Below, piece after piece: positions 4,938-8,343 of a stretch of 8,343 bases of DNA. The DNA is taken from positions 15,908-24,250 of the forward strand of contig DHGD01000101.1 in assembly GCA_002402575.1 (NCBI GenBank), given 5' to 3'. Numbering within the stretch: the stretch's first letter is position 1; each line of letters opens with the position of its first letter. The translations under genes were made by a program, and so were the position numbers. Source of the DNA: Syntrophomonas sp. UBA4807. GTDB taxonomy: Bacteria; Bacillota; Syntrophomonadia; Syntrophomonadales; Syntrophomonadaceae. The notes beneath the pieces were generated by a model. That model was not told the origin of the DNA, did no database searches, and worked only from the letters and a program-made list of their open reading frames with translations.

Positions 4938-5950
4938 CACAAGTAGGCATACCACGGGGATTGTTCTATTTCTATCAATATCCCTTGTGGAAAACCTTTT
5001 TCAGAGACCTGGGGGCTGAAGTGGTGACCTCAAGCTCCACCGGCAGGCAGACCATCGATGTGGGCATAGTCCATACCGTCGATGAATGCTGCCTGCCGAT
5101 TAAAGTCTATTTCGGACATATCCACGAACTAATACAGCTCCGACCGGATTACATAATGGCTCCCCGTTTGGTGAGCATCGAGTACAGAAGCTATATCTGT
5201 CCCAAGTTTATGGGCATACCGGATATGATTCGGGCCAGCCTGCCCGATTGTCCCCCGTTGATAGACATTACCATCGACTGCAGCCGTGATACCCGGCAGT
5301 TGTGGAAGGATATTTACCGGGTGGGAGCTTTGTTCAATGCTGACCGCAGAAAGGTGAAATCCGCTTATGAACACGGTTTACAAGCGTTGAAAAGCCTGTG
5401 CGTTTTGACCCGGCAGGGCTATACTCAGCATGAAGCTATAGAGTTATGGGAGAATTACTGCCTGGAGCAGGCAGAACTTAATTCTGGCGATCTCACCGTG
5501 GGGGTTTTAGGGCACGGTTATTCCCTTTATGACCCTGCCGTCAGCTTGCAGCTGATTGAACGGCTGCGCGGCCTGGGCTGCAAAGCGGTCTTGCTGGAAT
5601 CCTGCCCGCGCGATGCGGTGGAACAAGCCGCCGCTCAAATACCCAAAAAAATGTTCTGGACCCTGGGGCGCAAAATGCTTGGTTCCGCTCTGGTAATGGA
5701 TCAGAGTGCGGATATAGACGGCATCGTTTATCTGGCCTGTTTTGGCTGTGGACCGGATTCTATGGTGGGTGACATTGTAGGCCGCAAGGTAAGGCATAAA
5801 CCCTTCATGCTGGTCACAATTGACGAGCACAGCGGTGAGGGCGGACTGGTTACCAGACTTGAGGCCTTCTGCGATATGTTGAGAAGAAAGAAGGTGCAAA
5901 AGCTTGAAAGTGACCTTTCCGCATATGGGATTCATGCACATTGTCGTTAA
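4934..5950 (+). CDS. DUF2229 acyl-CoA dehydratase activase-related protein
   Basis: The 338-residue product belongs to the DUF2229 family, related to the two subunits of 2-hydroxyacyl-CoA dehydratases and to the C-terminal parts of large CoA-activase fusion proteins. These bind [4Fe-4S]-type clusters and receive electrons from an ATP-dependent activase. Key segments are GIPRGLFYFYQYPLWKTFF (5-23), HTVDECCLPIKVYFGH (47-62), RSYICPKFMG (85-94), YLACFGCGPDSM (266-277) and DEHSGEGGLVTRLEAF (297-312). Candidate cluster ligands are Cys52/53, Cys89 and Cys269/272. The protein appears soluble. The ATG overlaps the spoVAEa stop as ATGA; a G7 run at 4917-4923 is the only upstream purine site. It is a paralogue of the next gene. 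Its reaction is unknown; it is placed in the spoVA operon, so forespore expression is inferred. Confidence 0.88.
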   Translation: MTQVGIPRGLFYFYQYPLWKTFFRDLGAEVVTSSSTGRQTIDVGIVHTVDECCLPIKVYFGHIHELIQLRPDYIMAPRLVSIEYRSYICPKFMGIPDMIRASLPDCPPLIDITIDCSRDTRQLWKDIYRVGALFNADRRKVKSAYEHGLQALKSLCVLTRQGYTQHEAIELWENYCLEQAELNSGDLTVGVLGHGYSLYDPAVSLQLIERLRGLGCKAVLLESCPRDAVEQAAAQIPKKMFWTLGRKMLGSALVMDQSADIDGIVYLACFGCGPDSMVGDIVGRKVRHKPFMLVTIDEHSGEGGLVTRLEAFCDMLRRKKVQKLESDLSAYGIHAHCR

Positions 5951-7040
5951 ATCCCTATTGGAGGGACTGCACCGGGAGGTGGTGGTTCCTCCTCCCATAA
6001 GTCAGCATACTCTGGCTCTGGGCATCAAATACGCCCCTGAATTTACCTGCCTGCCTTTGAAAATCGGTCTGGGCAACTATATAGAGGCTTTAGAGTCCGG
6101 CGCCGATACCATCGTCATGGCAGGAGGATGGGGGCCTTGCCGATTCGGATATTATGCTCAGGTTCAGAGAGATATATTGAATGATTTGGGCTATGATTTT
6201 CAGATGGTTATCCTGGAAGCCCCTGACTCCAAAATCTCCCAGCTGCTGGACCAGCTCAAGCGCTTGGGGGAAAAGGTCTCTTTCCTGGAAGCGGTACAGG
6301 CTGTCAGGTTCGCCTGGTATAAAATGGCCGCCCTTGAAAAGGCCGAACAACGCTATCTGTATACCCTGCCCCGAACCATAGACAAAGATCGGGCTGAACA
6401 GCTCTGGGAGCAAGTATTGTCGCATATTGACCAGGCCGGGAGCCGCAAGGCTATAGATGATATCCTGGCCCAGGCCATGCTAAGCTGGGAAAATCTGCCC
6501 CGGCACCATGAGCCGTTGCTGCGCATCGGCTTGGTGGGGGAGGTTTATACCGTTTTGGAGCCTTTTTCCAATCAGAACATAGCCCGCAGCCTGGGCCGGC
6601 TCAACGCCGAAGTAACCAACTCCGTTCAATTGACCGAATGGTTGAATGATAACCTTTTTAAAGGGCATTTGTTCAAGTCGCGTACCACCCATATAAATGC
6701 TTGTGCCCGGCCTTATCTGCCCTGTAGTGTCGGCGGTCACGGGCGTGAAACCGTGGGCGCCACCGTGGACTTCGCTCAACAGGGCTATGATGGCGTCATT
6801 CAAGTAGGCCCTTTGACCTGTATGCCGGAGATAGTGGCTCAGACCATATTGCTGCGGGTGTCCAAAGAGGAGCATATTCCCTGTATGACCATATATTTCG
6901 ATGAACACTCCGGAACCGCCGGTATACAAACACGTCTGGAGGCATTCGCCGATATGCTGCGGCGCCGCAAAGCGCTCCAGGCTGACTACAGTGATGTTCA
7001 ACAAGGAGGAAATGTTTGTGCAGTACATGCTAGGGGTTGA
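5904..7040 (+). CDS. HgdB/DUF2229-like CoA-activase partner protein
   Basis: The 378-residue product is of the 2-hydroxyglutaryl-CoA dehydratase D-component-like class, often annotated as CoA protein activase. The N-terminus MKVTFPHMG is the conserved beginning of this family. This supports the TTG start at 5904 (AAGGTG at 5891-5896, seven bases upstream) although it overlaps the preceding gene by 47 bases. Other segments are YAPEFTCLPLKIGLGNYIEA (43-62), GGWGPCRFGYY (74-84), INACARPYLPCSVGGHGRE (264-282), VGPLTCMPEI (301-310) and DEHSGTAGIQTRLEAF (333-348). Cys49, Cys79 and Cys306 occupy the same places as the cysteines of the preceding DUF2229 protein, so the pair may form a heterodimer like HgdAB. 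Residues 150-205 form a charged, mainly helical insert. It overlaps the activase gene by 23 bases. Confidence 0.87.
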   Translation: MKVTFPHMGFMHIVVKSLLEGLHREVVVPPPISQHTLALGIKYAPEFTCLPLKIGLGNYIEALESGADTIVMAGGWGPCRFGYYAQVQRDILNDLGYDFQMVILEAPDSKISQLLDQLKRLGEKVSFLEAVQAVRFAWYKMAALEKAEQRYLYTLPRTIDKDRAEQLWEQVLSHIDQAGSRKAIDDILAQAMLSWENLPRHHEPLLRIGLVGEVYTVLEPFSNQNIARSLGRLNAEVTNSVQLTEWLNDNLFKGHLFKSRTTHINACARPYLPCSVGGHGRETVGATVDFAQQGYDGVIQVGPLTCMPEIVAQTILLRVSKEEHIPCMTIYFDEHSGTAGIQTRLEAFADMLRRRKALQADYSDVQQGGNVCAVHARG

Positions 7041-8004
7041 TATTGGATCTGTCAGCAGCAATTTTGTTCTTCTGGATCAACAGCAAGTGGTCCAGGCTAA
7101 AGTATATCTGCGCACCAATGGCAATCCGGTGCAGGCCATCCGCACAGGTTATCAGCTGCTGAACAGTAAGATGCCTGATGAAGCCAGTATTTCAGGGGTA
7201 GGCGTAACTGGCAGCGGACGCCATCTGGCAGACATCATGCTGGGGGCGGATGTGGTTAAAAACGAGATAACTGCTCATGCGGTGGCAGCCTGTCATTATG
7301 CCCCGGATTGCCAGACGGTTATAGAGATCGGCGGGCAGGACTCCAAAATTATCATTTTACGAGACGGCATTGTCTATGACTTTGCCATGAACACCGTATG
7401 TGCCGCTGGAACTGGGTCGTTTCTGGATCAGCAGGCGGCTCGGCTGGGAATCGCCATAGAAAAACTGGGTGAAGAGTCTCTGGCATCTTCACGTCCGGTA
7501 CGTATTGCTGGCCGCTGCGGGGTTTTTGCCGAATCAGACATGATTCATAAGCAGCAAATGGGCTATCCCATGAGCGATATACTTATGGGCCTCTGCGAAG
7601 CTTTGGTAAGGAACTATCTAAACAATGTGGGCAAGGGTAAGAAAATCGCAGCCCCGGTGGTGTTTCAAGGCGGGGTGGCGGCTAATCGCGGCATCAGGAA
7701 GGCCTTCGAAAAAGCCCTGAAACTCCCGGTTGCGGTTCCAGATGATCACGATGTCATGGGCGCCATCGGTGCGGCCATACTGGCTGGTGAGGCTGTAGCA
7801 GCCAGCCGCGGCACCCGTTTTAAGGGAGACAATTTTATCCTCCAGGGGGAATTCCAAACCCGCAGTCTAGACTGCCAGGGATGTCCCAATCTCTGCGAGG
7901 TGGCCTGCATCATGCGCGACCACCAGGTTCTTTCCTATTGGGGAGACCGCTGCCGCAAATGGGAAACCACCCTCAAACCGGCCCGGGAGAGGGTGGTGGT
8001 GTAG
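7018..8004 (+). CDS. Acyl-CoA dehydratase activase (BadF/BadG/BcrA/BcrD ATPase)
   Basis: This is an ASKHA-fold ATPase of the HgdC type. Such homodimers carry one [4Fe-4S] cluster between subunits and use ATP to push a low-potential electron into a partner protein. Residues 6-20 (GVDIGSVSSNFVLLD) form phosphate loop 1 and GGQDSK at 105-110 loop 2. NTVCAAGTGSFLDQ (125-138) and GRCGVFAESD (165-174) carry Cys128 and Cys167, matching the two cluster cysteines (127 and 166) of Acidaminococcus HgdC. QGGVAANRG (217-225) and DDHDVMGAIGAA (242-253) complete the fold. A tail of about 60 residues adds Cys286, Cys289, Cys293, Cys297 and Cys312 with GDRCRKWE, possibly a further cluster. GTG at 7018 fits AGGAGGA (7004-7010, seven bases before it). 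ATG at 7012 is too near that site and ATG at 7027 too far. Its likely partners are the two genes before it. Confidence 0.92.
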   Translation: MQYMLGVDIGSVSSNFVLLDQQQVVQAKVYLRTNGNPVQAIRTGYQLLNSKMPDEASISGVGVTGSGRHLADIMLGADVVKNEITAHAVAACHYAPDCQTVIEIGGQDSKIIILRDGIVYDFAMNTVCAAGTGSFLDQQAARLGIAIEKLGEESLASSRPVRIAGRCGVFAESDMIHKQQMGYPMSDILMGLCEALVRNYLNNVGKGKKIAAPVVFQGGVAANRGIRKAFEKALKLPVAVPDDHDVMGAIGAAILAGEAVAASRGTRFKGDNFILQGEFQTRSLDCQGCPNLCEVACIMRDHQVLSYWGDRCRKWETTLKPARERVVV

Positions 8005-8026
8005 GCCTGGGGATCTATTCAGCAGC

Positions 8027-8343
8027 CTAAGGAGCTGCAGCGGATTTCTCAGTAATGATCTTGCTTACTAAATGAGCGGGGATGAGGTCGAAGCCTGCCT
8101 CCAGGGGTAGAACCGGCGGCTGGGTGGTGATCTTGTGAGATTCGCACAAGCAGTAGAAGGGAATGTTATTGACTTGGCAAGCCTGAGCCAGTCGCAGACT
8201 GGGGTGTCCGTTGACCACAGAACCGTCGCGGAAAATACTGTCCGCTCCCACCAGAGCAAAATCCACGCCTAAAAGATTGGCTTCCAGGTCTTCAGCAGTA
8301 ATTACCCGGCATTTAACCCGGGGCCTCAGCGTAGATGCCATCA
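8027..8343 (-). CDS. eIF-2B / ribose-1,5-bisphosphate isomerase-like protein, C-terminal part
   Basis: The reading frame enters from the right edge of the window on the minus strand, and only about 105 C-terminal residues are visible. VDFALVGADSIFRDGSVVN followed by GHPSLRLAQAC and IPFYCLCESHKI is the pattern of the eIF-2B alpha/beta/delta superfamily, which includes methylthioribose-1-phosphate isomerase and ribose-1,5-bisphosphate isomerase. The aspartate of GAD corresponds to the conserved active-site aspartate. The usual N-K-x-G-T after the asparagine is replaced by N-G-H-P-S. Bacterial members are sugar-phosphate isomerases or of unknown role rather than translation factors. An ATG exists at 8341, but it lies inside the domain, so the true start is outside. 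The gene is convergent with the activase gene, with 22 bases between the stops. Confidence 0.78.
   Translation of the reverse strand, partial: MASTLRPRVKCRVITAEDLEANLLGVDFALVGADSIFRDGSVVNGHPSLRLAQACQVNNIPFYCLCESHKITTQPPVLPLEAGFDLIPAHLVSKIITEKSAAAP

Noticed and set aside
5507..5998. Long minus-strand open frame opposite the DUF2229 gene
   Set aside because: It is a shadow of two well-supported plus-strand genes with family motifs. The minus frame has no ribosome site or recognisable domain. The same holds for minus frames at 422-823, 1216-1749, 2905-3207, 6090-6425 and 6480-7061.
6901..7017. Longer activase starting at ATG 6901
   Set aside because: The added 39 residues are antisense-like filler inside the coding end of the preceding gene. 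The family N-terminus (xxLGVDIGS) and the AGGAGGA site place the start at 7018.
4934..8004. Calling the trio a genuine 2-hydroxyglutaryl-CoA dehydratase (hgdABC)
   Set aside because: The proteins carry DUF2229-type signatures and a different subunit length and order. No CoA-transferase or decarboxylase genes of that pathway are present. Only the mechanistic family can be claimed.
8022..8038. GCAGC/GCTGC hairpin as terminator between the activase and the convergent gene
   Set aside because: There are only five pairs with a seven-base loop and no T-run on either strand, so it is too weak to call.

Overview
The window looks like chromosome from an anaerobic, endospore-forming Firmicute, probably of class Clostridia (Peptococcaceae/Syntrophomonas-like; this is inference). 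The evidence is the order spoIIAA-spoIIAB-sigF followed by spoVAC-spoVAD-spoVAE-spoVAEa, strong AGGAGG ribosome binding sites, frequent GTG/TTG starts, moderate GC, and an oxygen-sensitive-type iron-sulfur activase system. spoVAA and spoVAB, which lie between sigF and spoVAC in Bacillus subtilis, are absent.

Layout. 1-460: no intact gene. One reading path suggests the tail of an upstream gene (to 43) and a decayed gene (about 40-433) broken by a frameshift in an A-run and two in-frame TAGs. A sigma-H-like promoter for the spoIIA operon lies inside its tail. 461-2013: the spoIIA operon (anti-anti-sigma factor, anti-sigma kinase, sigma-F), closed by a two-tier hairpin at 2030-2074. 2085-2388: a dodecin-family gene with its own sigma-G-like promoter and a perfect 12-bp hairpin behind it. 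2398-8004: a long operon behind an excellent sigma-G promoter. It holds spoVAC, spoVAD, spoVAE and spoVAEa, then three genes related to 2-hydroxyacyl-CoA dehydratase/activase systems: a DUF2229 protein, an HgdB/DUF2229-like paralogue and an ASKHA ATPase activase. 8027-8343 (minus strand): the C-terminal part of an eIF-2B/ribose-1,5-bisphosphate-isomerase-like protein running off the window and convergent with the operon.

How it works together. The spoIIA operon makes and controls the first forespore sigma factor. Sigma-F leads to sigma-G, whose promoter pattern precedes both the dodecin gene and the spoVA operon. SpoVA proteins move dipicolinic acid (DPA) into the forespore and out during germination. 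The notable point is that the three iron-sulfur/ATPase genes are joined to the spoVA genes without a gap: the first starts in an ATGA overlap with spoVAEa, and the next two overlap their predecessors. They would therefore be co-expressed with spoVA in the forespore. An ATP-driven, low-potential electron-transfer system made inside the developing spore is the best candidate here for an undescribed system. Its substrate cannot be read from the sequence.
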